A stretch of DNA of 39,867 nucleotides. Source: Candidatus Hydrogenedentota bacterium. Lineage in GTDB: Bacteria; Hydrogenedentota; Hydrogenedentia; Hydrogenedentales; SLHB01. Shown in pieces: positions 24,787-32,260 of the stretch. The number at the start of each line of letters is the position of its first letter. Within the stretch, counting starts at the first letter, position 1. The stretch is taken from contig CAIYET010000136.1 of the NCBI GenBank assembly GCA_903925285.1, forward strand, positions 1 through 39,867, in the 5' to 3' direction. The notes under the pieces were generated by a model. That model saw only the letters and a list, made by a program, of their open reading frames with translations, was not told the origin of the DNA and ran no database searches. The translations under genes were made by a program, and so were the position numbers.

Positions 24787-27225
24787 ATGGCAATAAAGAA
24801 GAAGGCGGCCGCACCCAAACGAACCTCGCAATCGCGTAAGCCCGACAACATGTCGGTCGAGGAATGGCAGATCGCGTTGCGGCGCGAATTCGGACGGCAG
24901 CAGGATTTCCGGTGGCGCAATATCGGGACCGATCCCGTGTTTTCGGAGTTCGCGGTACGCAATCCCGCGTCGGGCGGCGAATATCGCGTCGCGATTCGCG
25001 GGCGGCACGCAGGCGACAATTACTGCTCGTGTCCGGACTTCACCGCGAACACGCTCGGGACGTGCAAGCACGTCGAGTTCGTACTGGGGAAACTCGAGCG
25101 CAAGCGCGGCGGACTCGAGGCGCTCGAGCGGGGATTCTCGGCGTCGTATTCGGAAGTTTTCTTGCGCTACGGCGCGAAACGCGAAGTGGCGTTCCGCGCG
25201 GGCACGGAATGTCCCGAATCCATGCGCAAGGCAGCCTCGAAGTTCTTCGACGCGTCCGGCGTACTGCGCCCAGAGAAGTTGATGGCCTTCGACGACCTCC
25301 TCAAAATCTTGAATGGCAACGGCCACGAGGCGCGCTGCTATGATGACGCGCTCGAGTTCGTGGCGCGCGCGCGGGATCAGGTCCGCTTGCGCGAACGCGT
25401 GGACGAGACGTTTCGCGACGGCATCGAGAGCGCGGCGTTCCGCAAGCTGCTGCGTGTGACGATGTATCCGTACCAACGGGAAGGCGCGCTGTTCGCGGCG
25501 CGCGCGGGGCGCTGTCTCATCGCGGACGACATGGGCCTCGGCAAGACCATCCAGGCAATCGCGGCGGCGGAAATCCTCGCGGGCGCGATGGGTATCGAGC
25601 GCGTACTCGTGGTCATGCCGACTTCGCTCAAGCACCAATGGAAACAGGAAGTCGAGCGATTTACCGGGCGAACGGTGCAGGTCGTCGAAGGGATGCTCTA
25701 CGCACGCCAGGCCTGCTACGAATCGGAATCTTTTTTCAAACTGACAAACTACGACGTCATCCACCGCGACCTCGCGTCAATCCAGCGCTGGGCGCCGGAC
25801 CTCATCATTCTCGATGAAGCACAACGCATCAAGAACTGGCGGACGCGCGCCGCGCGGACGATCAAGAAGCTCGCGTCGCCGTACGCAATCGTGCTGACGG
25901 GCACACCGCTCGAAAACCGTCTCGAAGAACTGCACTCGATCATCGAGTTCGTGGACCGCTTCTGCCTGGGGCCGCTGTTCCGGTTTCTGCACGAACATCA
26001 ACACACCGACGAATGCGGGCGCGTCATCGGATACAAGAACCTCGGCAGCGTGGCGCAGACGCTCAAGTCAATCCTCGTCCGGCGTCTCAAGAAAGACGTG
26101 TTGCTCGAACTTCCCGAGCGGCTCGACAAACAGTTCTTCGTCGAAATGACGCAACAGCAATGGGCGATACATGAAGAGAACCGTGAGACCGTCGCGCGGC
26201 TCGTCGCGAAATGGCGCCGATACCACTTTCTGTCCGAGGCGGACCAGCGCCGGATGACCATCGCGCTGCAATATATGCGTATGGCATGCAACAGCACCTA
26301 TCTGATCGAGCCGAAGGACGATTTCGGCGTCAAGGCCGACGAACTCGTCACGCTGCTCGATGAAATGTTCGAGGACCCGGATACGAAAGCCGTCGTGTTC
26401 AGCCAATGGCTGCGGACGCACGAGTTGATCGAGCGGCGGATCGCGAACCGCACATGGGGCCACGTGCTGTTCCACGGCGGCGTGCCAAGCCCGAAACGCA
26501 AAGAACTGATCCAAAAATTCAAGGAAGACCCGAACTGCCGACTCTTCCTCTCGACGGACGCCGGCGGCCTCGGACTCAACCTCCAAAACGCCAGCGTCGT
26601 CGTCAACATGGACCAGCCGTGGAACCCGGCCGTCCTCGAACAACGAATCGGGCGCGTACACCGGCTCGGACAGCATCGTCCGGTCCGCGTCGTGCATTTC
26701 GTGGCGCAAGGCACCATCGAGCACGGGATGCTCAACATTCTCCAGTTCAAGAAGTCGCTCTTCGCTGGCGCGCTCGACGGTGGGCAGGACGAAGTCTTTC
26801 TCGGCGGCACAAAACTCAAGCGTTTCATGGAATCGGTCGAGAACGTTTCGACCTCGATCCCGAACGCCATGCCCGCACAGGAAACCGACGTCGGCAACAG
26901 CGACGCCGCCGACGCCGCGAAGGAAGTTCCGGAAGAACTCGACCTCGCGGTCGAGGCCAAGCCCGCCGAACCGCGTCCCACGTCGCGCGAGGAGTCCTGG
27001 AATACCTGCCTCAGCGCGGGCACGGCGTTTCTCAAATCGCTCGGCGACGCGCTTACCGCCGCACCCGCGGAAAAGAAAATCGACGCGTTATCGCGCATGC
27101 TGCCGATCGAGCACGATGAGGCCACGGGCCGTTCCTACGTCAAGCTGCCCATGCCGGATCCGGCGATATTGAACGCGGCCCTCGGCGCGCTCGCATCGCT
27201 CGTGGAACGCCTCGCCAAGCCTTGA
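24787..27225 (+). CDS. SWIM zinc-finger plus SNF2-family helicase/ATPase
   Basis: An 812-residue protein. A SWIM zinc finger sits at about residues 78-103 ('YCSCPDF...CKHVEFVLGKL', CxC..CxH). The SNF2 ATPase core starts near 220: 'PYQREGALFAA', Walker A 'DDMGLGKT' (about 247-254), 'VVMPTSLKHQW', Walker B-like 'LIILDEAQRIKNW', 'VLTGTPLENRLEELHSII', then the helicase C lobe with 'FLSTDAGGLGLNLQNAS' and 'QRIGRVHRLGQ'. It should use ATP to move along or remodel DNA-protein complexes. The last about 180 residues are a low-complexity linker and a small helical domain with no family match. DUF2188 and TIR-like genes follow on the same strand. SWIM-SNF2 proteins also exist as solitary housekeeping-like genes, so the grouping is suggestive only. 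Confidence 0.93.
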   Translation: MAIKKKAAAPKRTSQSRKPDNMSVEEWQIALRREFGRQQDFRWRNIGTDPVFSEFAVRNPASGGEYRVAIRGRHAGDNYCSCPDFTANTLGTCKHVEFVLGKLERKRGGLEALERGFSASYSEVFLRYGAKREVAFRAGTECPESMRKAASKFFDASGVLRPEKLMAFDDLLKILNGNGHEARCYDDALEFVARARDQVRLRERVDETFRDGIESAAFRKLLRVTMYPYQREGALFAARAGRCLIADDMGLGKTIQAIAAAEILAGAMGIERVLVVMPTSLKHQWKQEVERFTGRTVQVVEGMLYARQACYESESFFKLTNYDVIHRDLASIQRWAPDLIILDEAQRIKNWRTRAARTIKKLASPYAIVLTGTPLENRLEELHSIIEFVDRFCLGPLFRFLHEHQHTDECGRVIGYKNLGSVAQTLKSILVRRLKKDVLLELPERLDKQFFVEMTQQQWAIHEENRETVARLVAKWRRYHFLSEADQRRMTIALQYMRMACNSTYLIEPKDDFGVKADELVTLLDEMFEDPDTKAVVFSQWLRTHELIERRIANRTWGHVLFHGGVPSPKRKELIQKFKEDPNCRLFLSTDAGGLGLNLQNASVVVNMDQPWNPAVLEQRIGRVHRLGQHRPVRVVHFVAQGTIEHGMLNILQFKKSLFAGALDGGQDEVFLGGTKLKRFMESVENVSTSIPNAMPAQETDVGNSDAADAAKEVPEELDLAVEAKPAEPRPTSREESWNTCLSAGTAFLKSLGDALTAAPAEKKIDALSRMLPIEHDEATGRSYVKLPMPDPAILNAALGALASLVERLAKP

Positions 27226-27280
27226 GAGTTTGTGCGCACCGCTACGGCATGGTATATTGGTTGGGGTAGGAGAAGCCGCC

Positions 27281-27586
27281 ATGAAGGACGAGGTTCGGAA
27301 GTCTCATACGAAGACCGGAAAGCCGAAGCGGCGGGGTATTGACCTCGGCGGCGTGGACCGGGTTTTGAAATCCGTGAATGTATTCCCGGGAACGTCCGGC
27401 AAGTGGAAAGTGAAAGTGCTCGGGACGGCGGGCGTAAGCCGGATGTTCGCATCCAAGGAAGATGCAGTAGCCTTCGCGCAGAAGGTGGCTCAAGCGAAAG
27501 GGTCCGAGGTGCTCGTCCACAAGAAACTCCCCGTGCTGAAAGTAGCGCCCAGCGAGAGCAACGCCGTCTACATATTGAGCCGTTAG
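27281..27586 (+). CDS. DUF2188-like small protein
   Basis: A 101-residue protein: a basic N-terminal tail ('KSHTKTGKPKRRG'), then a DUF2188-like beta-beta-alpha-beta unit ('NVFPGTSGKWKVKVLGTAG', 'FASKEDAVAFAQKVAQAKG', 'EVLVHKK'). DUF2188 proteins have no established function; the fold resembles small nucleic-acid-binding or phage-derived domains. The ATG at 27281 has AGGAGA 8 bases upstream; the track start at 27230 is rejected. A weak promoter (TTGTGC-17-TATATT, 27230-27258) lies just before it. The next gene starts 11 bases after its stop, so the pair is almost certainly co-transcribed. Confidence 0.7.
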   Translation: MKDEVRKSHTKTGKPKRRGIDLGGVDRVLKSVNVFPGTSGKWKVKVLGTAGVSRMFASKEDAVAFAQKVAQAKGSEVLVHKKLPVLKVAPSESNAVYILSR

Positions 27587-27597
27587 GGTCGGCAGGC

Positions 27598-28218
27598 ATG
27601 CACGCGGCGTTGCGTTACGAGACGGGGGTGTTCATCAACTGCCCCTTCGATTCGGATTATGCGAAACTCTTTCCCGCGCTTGCATTTGCGATTCGGGCGT
27701 GCGGTTTCGACCCTCGATGCGCACTCGAAGAGAGCGATTCCGGCGAATCACGTATCGAGAAGCTGTATCGGATCATAGGCGAATGCAGACTCGGCATTCA
27801 CGACATTTCACGAACGGAACTCAACCGGAAACGACTGCCCCGTTTCAACATGCCTCTCGAACTCGGCGTTTTCCTGGGTGCGAAACGGTTCGGCGACGCC
27901 CGGCAGAGAGATAAGCGTTGCCTTATACTCGATCGGAAACCCTATCGATTCCAACAATTCTGTTCCGATCTCGCGGGCAACGACCTGCGCGCTCACGACA
28001 ACAGCCCCCGGAAAGTTATCCTGCTGGTTCGCGACTGGCTTCGGGATTCCAAGAAAGATATCCTGCCGGGCGGCGAGGCGGTCTTCGAGCGCTATTGCGC
28101 ATTTCGCAAGGATTTGCCCCTCTTGTGCGCGCTGCATAGCCTCAACGAGGAGGCGCTGCCGTTCAACGATCTCGTCGCGCTCATCGATAAGTGGCTGGCG
28201 GCGTCCGGCCAAACATGA
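27598..28218 (+). CDS. TIR / nucleoside deoxyribosyltransferase-like protein, possible nucleotide-cleaving effector
   Basis: A 206-residue single-domain protein. It begins 'VFINCPFDSDYAKLFPAL', continues 'AIRACGFDPRCALEESDSG', 'RIEKLYRIIGECRLGIHDIS' and 'LPRFNMPLELGVFLGAKRFG'. This order (beta1 with 'CPFD', an Arg-rich helix, 'IHDIS', then a Glu in 'MPLELG', E88) matches the TIR / nucleoside 2-deoxyribosyltransferase superfamily, where that Glu is catalytic. A conserved bacterial family with this wording exists, but I know of no assigned function. The C-terminal part is a helical region. The start at 27598 follows DUF2188 by 11 bases; the longer track ORF from 27403 overlaps DUF2188 in another frame and is rejected. 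NAD or nucleotide cleavage is an inference. Confidence 0.7.
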   Translation: MHAALRYETGVFINCPFDSDYAKLFPALAFAIRACGFDPRCALEESDSGESRIEKLYRIIGECRLGIHDISRTELNRKRLPRFNMPLELGVFLGAKRFGDARQRDKRCLILDRKPYRFQQFCSDLAGNDLRAHDNSPRKVILLVRDWLRDSKKDILPGGEAVFERYCAFRKDLPLLCALHSLNEEALPFNDLVALIDKWLAASGQT

Positions 28219-28240
28219 ACTTCCTGGCGTCGCAGGCCTA

Positions 28241-29248
28241 CTACGCCCGTAGCGCGTCGCGGGCGGTTTGGATGTAGCGCGAACCGTCGGCCCAGGTGGG
28301 ATCGCCTGCGAGGGCCTGTTCGAAGCAAGCGAGGGCTTGCGGCCATTGGCGTGCGTCGGCGTGAACTACGCCGAGATTGCGCCAGGCATCGGCGAGGCGC
28401 GGGTCGATCTTGACCGCCAGTTCGAAGGCGCGGCGCGCTTCGTCGCGGCGCTGCATGAGATACAAGGCCGAGCCAAGTTCTTTGAGCAAGGCCGCGTTCG
28501 ACGGTGCGTATTCGAGTGCCTCGCGAAATGCATTCGTCGCACCCGGATAGTCGCCAAGTTCAAGGTAGGCATTTCCCAACTCGGCATATGCGTTGGGATC
28601 GTCCGGCGCGTCCGCCACTTTTGCGAGACCGAGGCGCAAGTACATCTCCTGTTTCGCGCGGACCCGTTCCGGGGCTTTTGCAAAGGGATAATGGTGGATG
28701 GGGACGTCGCACAACAGGGCCGCGATACCCCGCGTTTCGAGCGACCGGTTGACCAGTTCGTGTACTTTGCCCTCGAATCGCGCCCCGGCGTGGTTGGGGA
28801 AGAGGCGCACTTTGACGCTGGGGTGCCATCCTGCGAAACCGCGCACAAGAGGGTCGTCTTTCGCACAGGGTTGGAATCCGGCCAATCCGGCTTGGTTTGT
28901 GTAGTTGCGCGTTACGAAACGATAGCAATGGCCGCCCGATCCGTCTGCCAGTGCGCGTACCGCACCCGTATCGGCGGCGGCGATCCGTTCATCGGCATCG
29001 ACAATCAGGATCCAATCGCACGTGTAGCCGTCGATCGAGGCGTTTCGTGCCGCAGAGAAATCGTCGTTCCAAGAAAAGTGGCCGACTTTGGCGCCATATC
29101 GGCGCGCGGTGGCAGGCGTATCGTCGCGAGACCCTGTGTCGACGAGATAGATCTCATCGATCCATCCGGCGAGCGATTGAAGGCATTCGGGCAATTGCTC
29201 CGCTTCGTCCTTCGCGATGATGGCCGCCGAAATAGTCTGGAACCCCAC
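28241..29248 (-). CDS. GT2 glycosyltransferase with C-terminal TPR repeats
   Basis: A 335-residue cytoplasmic or membrane-associated protein. The GT2 domain of the WaaE/SunS-like type begins 'ISAAIIAKDEAEQLPECL', has 'IYLVDTGSRDDTPATARRYGA', 'DFSAARNASI' and the metal-binding 'LIVDADER', and a later 'FEGKVHELV'. From about residue 215, three TPR units follow ('PNAYAELGNAYLELGDYPGA', 'NAALLKELGSALYLMQRRDEA', 'ADAWRNLGVVHADARQWPQA'). It probably adds a sugar to a protein or lipid-linked glycan, with TPRs for docking. The start is GTG at 29248, directly after the TGA of the previous gene, suggesting coupling. It converges with the TIR-like gene. Confidence 0.88.
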   Translation of the reverse strand: MGFQTISAAIIAKDEAEQLPECLQSLAGWIDEIYLVDTGSRDDTPATARRYGAKVGHFSWNDDFSAARNASIDGYTCDWILIVDADERIAAADTGAVRALADGSGGHCYRFVTRNYTNQAGLAGFQPCAKDDPLVRGFAGWHPSVKVRLFPNHAGARFEGKVHELVNRSLETRGIAALLCDVPIHHYPFAKAPERVRAKQEMYLRLGLAKVADAPDDPNAYAELGNAYLELGDYPGATNAFREALEYAPSNAALLKELGSALYLMQRRDEARRAFELAVKIDPRLADAWRNLGVVHADARQWPQALACFEQALAGDPTWADGSRYIQTARDALRA

Positions 29249-29602
29249 TCAGTAGTCGTCTCCTTCGACCGCAGTACGATCAAGCACCGCCGACTTGCCT
29301 GGTTTCGGCAGCGGCTGGCTTTGCGGCGCGCGTACCGCGCCTGCCGCGATGAGCGCGTAAAAGGTCTCCTCGTCCACCAAGTCGCCGCTCGTAACCAAGC
29401 GCGTGGAACCATTGACTGTCACGCCATACTGGCGAACCGATCCTCGACGGCGTTGGTAGACGCTGCCCTTCAGCATCATGTCGAAATCGATACGATACAA
29501 TTGCTGACGGTCGTGCGGCATTTGAACATCGGAAGCGCGTTGATTCGCGCCGTCGCTTTCGTCCCGCCGACCGCTGAATAGAAAACCAAGTAACCGCTTC
29601 AT
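29249..29602 (-). CDS. small conserved-looking protein of unknown function
   Basis: A 117-residue soluble protein with no signal peptide. The middle 'RIDFDMMLKGSVYQRRRGSVRQYGV' and 'DEETFYALIAAGAV' look like a small alpha/beta domain, with polar, probably disordered ends. No family recognised. Its stop touches the GTG of the GT2-TPR gene (TGAGTG), which supports a shared transcript and a real gene despite a weak ribosome site. Confidence 0.6.
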   Translation of the reverse strand: MKRLLGFLFSGRRDESDGANQRASDVQMPHDRQQLYRIDFDMMLKGSVYQRRRGSVRQYGVTVNGSTRLVTSGDLVDEETFYALIAAGAVRAPQSQPLPKPGKSAVLDRTAVEGDDY

Positions 29603-29647
29603 TCGTATTGCTTAATCGCGGCCCTCCATGACCGCGTCCTTCTCATG

Positions 29648-30739
29648 TCATTGTACTGCGGGATTGGGTGCTTTGGGTGGATTGGCCTGCAGCGTCGTCG
29701 TGGTTTTTTTGCGCCCGTTGACCGCATCGAGCGCGTCCTTGGCGGCCTTCTTGAGCGCATCGCTGGCGCCCTTTTCGGCTAGTTCGGTCAGGATAGGCTC
29801 GGTGCTCGGATCGGCCATAAGGTTCAGCGCAGACAATGCCGCAAGCTTGCTGTCTTCGTCGAAATCCGGCGCGCGCAAGACATCCTGGAATATCGGCAAG
29901 CCGTCTCCAGTAGGTACCGATGCCAACAACATCAGGATGTCCTTTTTTTCTGCGGCGGTCGTGTCGGGCTTCGACCAGAGGTCGATGAGATCTTTGCGTC
30001 CCTCGGGTGCGCGCGTCGCCAAGGCGCGCACGGCCTGGAAACGCACTTGATGATCGGGGTCGTTCTTCAGTTGACTCAGGGCCTCGTCCACATTGCCCCC
30101 CAGCAACGTGGTCAATAGTTTCGTGGCACAGACGCGCGTGGTGAGATCGTTTTCCGGCTTGACCAACGGCAGCAAACGCGCCGCCGCGTCTTTGTCCAGC
30201 ACGCCCGAGAGACTGATGGCTGCCAGCGCCTTGGCGCGCGGGCTGGAAGCCTTATCCGCCAGCGTGTCGAATACAGGCTGAAGAGCATCCTGTCCAAACT
30301 CCGCCAGTTTCTTGACGACAGTAATTCCTTCCGCCAAGTTTGGCTTCTCGGCGCTAGTGGTCTTGGCCACATCCTGCCACATCGCCAAGGCTTCTTCCTT
30401 GGTCTTGGGAACAACAGGATCGTCCGTGGAAGCGGACGGCTCCGCAACGACTGGGGCAGCAAGCGCGATGGTCGTCGCAGCAGGCTCCGCTGGCACCGGC
30501 GCAGGCGCAGGCACGGGCGCAGGTGCAGCAGGCGGCGCAGGCGCAGGCGCGGCAGGCGCTGATACGGCCAGTGGCGCGGGTGCGGGTATGGGCGCAGGCG
30601 CTACGGATGTGGGGGGCGGGGCGGCTTGTGCCGGAGGCGGCGTCTGGGGCGCGGGCGTCGGCGCCCAACATCCCGCGAGACTTATCGCTACGACCAGCAC
30701 GGCCACACTGACAAGCAGAACACGGCTCATCTTACGCAT
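29648..30739 (-). CDS. lipoprotein with Ala/Pro-rich linker and HEAT-like repeats
   Basis: A 363-residue exported protein. The N-terminus ends in a perfect lipobox ('LAGC'), so it should be lipid-anchored. Residues about 25-110 are a low-complexity Ala/Pro linker that would span the envelope or pass through peptidoglycan. The rest is alpha-helical with HEAT/Armadillo-like repeats ('LAEFGQDALQPVFDTLADKA', 'HQVRFQAVRALATRAPEG', 'DSKLAALSALNLMADPS'), a scaffold for protein contacts. No catalytic motif. The ATG at 30739 has GGGAGA upstream. An extended -10 (TGCTATACT) lies upstream in the gap to the rhamnose isomerase gene. Confidence 0.75.
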   Translation of the reverse strand: MRKMSRVLLVSVAVLVVAISLAGCWAPTPAPQTPPPAQAAPPPTSVAPAPIPAPAPLAVSAPAAPAPAPPAAPAPVPAPAPVPAEPAATTIALAAPVVAEPSASTDDPVVPKTKEEALAMWQDVAKTTSAEKPNLAEGITVVKKLAEFGQDALQPVFDTLADKASSPRAKALAAISLSGVLDKDAAARLLPLVKPENDLTTRVCATKLLTTLLGGNVDEALSQLKNDPDHQVRFQAVRALATRAPEGRKDLIDLWSKPDTTAAEKKDILMLLASVPTGDGLPIFQDVLRAPDFDEDSKLAALSALNLMADPSTEPILTELAEKGASDALKKAAKDALDAVNGRKKTTTTLQANPPKAPNPAVQ

Positions 30740-30808
30740 AGAGCATCTCCCTTCCAGACGAAACGTCAAGACCACAGCATGTCTTAATCTTCATGTCTTC
30801 ACAACACG

Positions 30809-30817
30809 AGTATAGCA
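30809..30817 (-). promoter_or_regulatory. extended -10 promoter of the HEAT-like lipoprotein gene
   Basis: Minus-strand TGCTATACT, an extended -10 element, lies about 70 bases before the ATG at 30739. No good -35 is visible, as is normal for extended -10 promoters. Confidence 0.4.
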
Positions 30818-30836
30818 TATCCCAATTCGGCAAAGT

Positions 30837-32114
30837 CTAGCCGCGCTTCGCCAGAACGTCCTTTTCATATTGCCGGACGTCGTCCAGCCACGCTACTCCC
30901 GTCGGCACGCCCTGTTTCCGGCAATAATAATCCCATATCGCGCCGAACGGCATTGTCTTCAATTCTTCGAGCAACGCCAGCCGCCCCGTGTAGTCGCCCG
31001 CCCGCTCGACTTGCTTAAGCAGGTCCGTCGGTTCGAGCAACGCAATCAGTAGGGCCTTCATCATCGCGCGCGTGCCCGTGACCCATGCGGCGATCCGGTT
31101 GATGCTCGCATCGAAGAAATCCAGCCCGATATGCACGCGGTTCAAGAAACCGTGGCGCACCAATTCCTCCGCGATGGCACGCAACTCATCCGAGAGTATA
31201 ACGACGTGATCGCTGTCCCAGCGGACACCCCGGCTGACGTGCAACAACAGTTCGTCCACATACAGAAGAATCGACGAGATCTTGTCTGCGATACCTTCCG
31301 TCGGATGGAAATGGCCCGCATCGAGTGTAAGCAGGACGCCTTTTTCGACCGCGTAGCCAAGGTAGAACTCATGTGAACCAGCCACGTAACTCTCCGAACC
31401 GATGCCGAAAAGTTTGCTTTCGACGGCATCGAGATTGAACTTCGGGTCGATGGGATTCGCGAAGATCGCATCGAGCGATTGGCGCAGTAACTCGCGCGGC
31501 GTCTTCCGGTCCACGGGGATATCCTTGAACCCGTCCGGGATCCAGATATTGGTGACGCACGGCGTACCCAACGCGCGCCCGACCGCTTCGCCTATGACCC
31601 GGCATGCGATGCAGTGGTCGACCCAGAACGACCGGATGCCCGCGTCGTAGTTCGACAACGTGAATCCGCTGTCTGCCTTCGGATGGCCGAAACAGGTCGG
31701 ATTGAAGTCCATGCCCAAGTTGCGCGACTTCGCCCAATCGATCCAGCCCGCGAAATGCTTCGGCTCCAACGCGTCGCGCTCGACCTTCGCGCCACCTGTC
31801 TCGGCGTACATCGCATGAAGGTTAATCCGCTTCTTGCCGGGAATCAGGCTCGCCGCCTTCTCGAAGTCCCTGCGCAACTCATCGGGCGTCCGCGCCTTAC
31901 CGGGATAATTGCCCGTCGCCTGAATGCCGCCGCCGGAAAGCGCGTCGATATTCTCGAACCCACCTACATCGTCACCTTGCCAGCAATGCAATGAAACTGG
32001 GACGCCCGAAAGCACCTCCATCGCCGTAGCGACGTCAACGCCAAACGCCGCGTAAGCGTCCTTCGCATGCAGATACCCCGCCTCGATATGCTTATCGCTC
32101 ATTTGCGCCGCCAT
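30837..32114 (-). CDS. rhaA: L-rhamnose isomerase
   Basis: About 425 residues, the usual length. It converts L-rhamnose to L-rhamnulose, the first step of rhamnose breakdown, with two divalent metal ions. Diagnostic stretches are '[14 protein letters not shown]', '[13 protein letters not shown]', '[16 protein letters not shown]', '[10 protein letters not shown]', '[17 protein letters not shown]', and '[17 protein letters not shown]'. The acidic and His metal ligands lie in these. The start at 32114 is preferred because GGAG sits 8 bases before it; MSDK at 32102 is an alternative. RhaB and RhaD are not in the window, so the rest of the pathway must be elsewhere or replaced. The fucosidase and GH172 genes fit a deoxysugar-rich diet. 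Confidence 0.95.
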   Translation of the reverse strand: MAAQMSDKHIEAGYLHAKDAYAAFGVDVATAMEVLSGVPVSLHCWQGDDVGGFENIDALSGGGIQATGNYPGKARTPDELRRDFEKAASLIPGKKRINLHAMYAETGGAKVERDALEPKHFAGWIDWAKSRNLGMDFNPTCFGHPKADSGFTLSNYDAGIRSFWVDHCIACRVIGEAVGRALGTPCVTNIWIPDGFKDIPVDRKTPRELLRQSLDAIFANPIDPKFNLDAVESKLFGIGSESYVAGSHEFYLGYAVEKGVLLTLDAGHFHPTEGIADKISSILLYVDELLLHVSRGVRWDSDHVVILSDELRAIAEELVRHGFLNRVHIGLDFFDASINRIAAWVTGTRAMMKALLIALLEPTDLLKQVERAGDYTGRLALLEELKTMPFGAIWDYYCRKQGVPTGVAWLDDVRQYEKDVLAKRG

Positions 32115-32260
32115 GTCGAATCTCCAACCGTCCGAAAACACGTTGCCAACATTTCGCCCGGGATTATACCGGATTTCAATCGTTCCGCAGTAACACGACG
32201 TTTCCAACGTCGCGTTACCTCAGAACACGCTACGTGCATCAGGTTATCAATACACCGTAC

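Noticed and set aside
23493-25019. 508-aa minus-strand ORF
   Set aside because: Antisense to the Gfo/Idh/MocA gene, whose motifs are unmistakable on the other strand.
27403-27597. Upstream extension of the TIR-like ORF
   Set aside because: It overlaps the DUF2188 gene in another frame; the homology-like sequence starts at the ATG at 27598.
28268-29581. 437-aa plus-strand ORF
   Set aside because: Antisense to the GT2-TPR gene and the 117-aa gene; no ribosome site and no family motifs.
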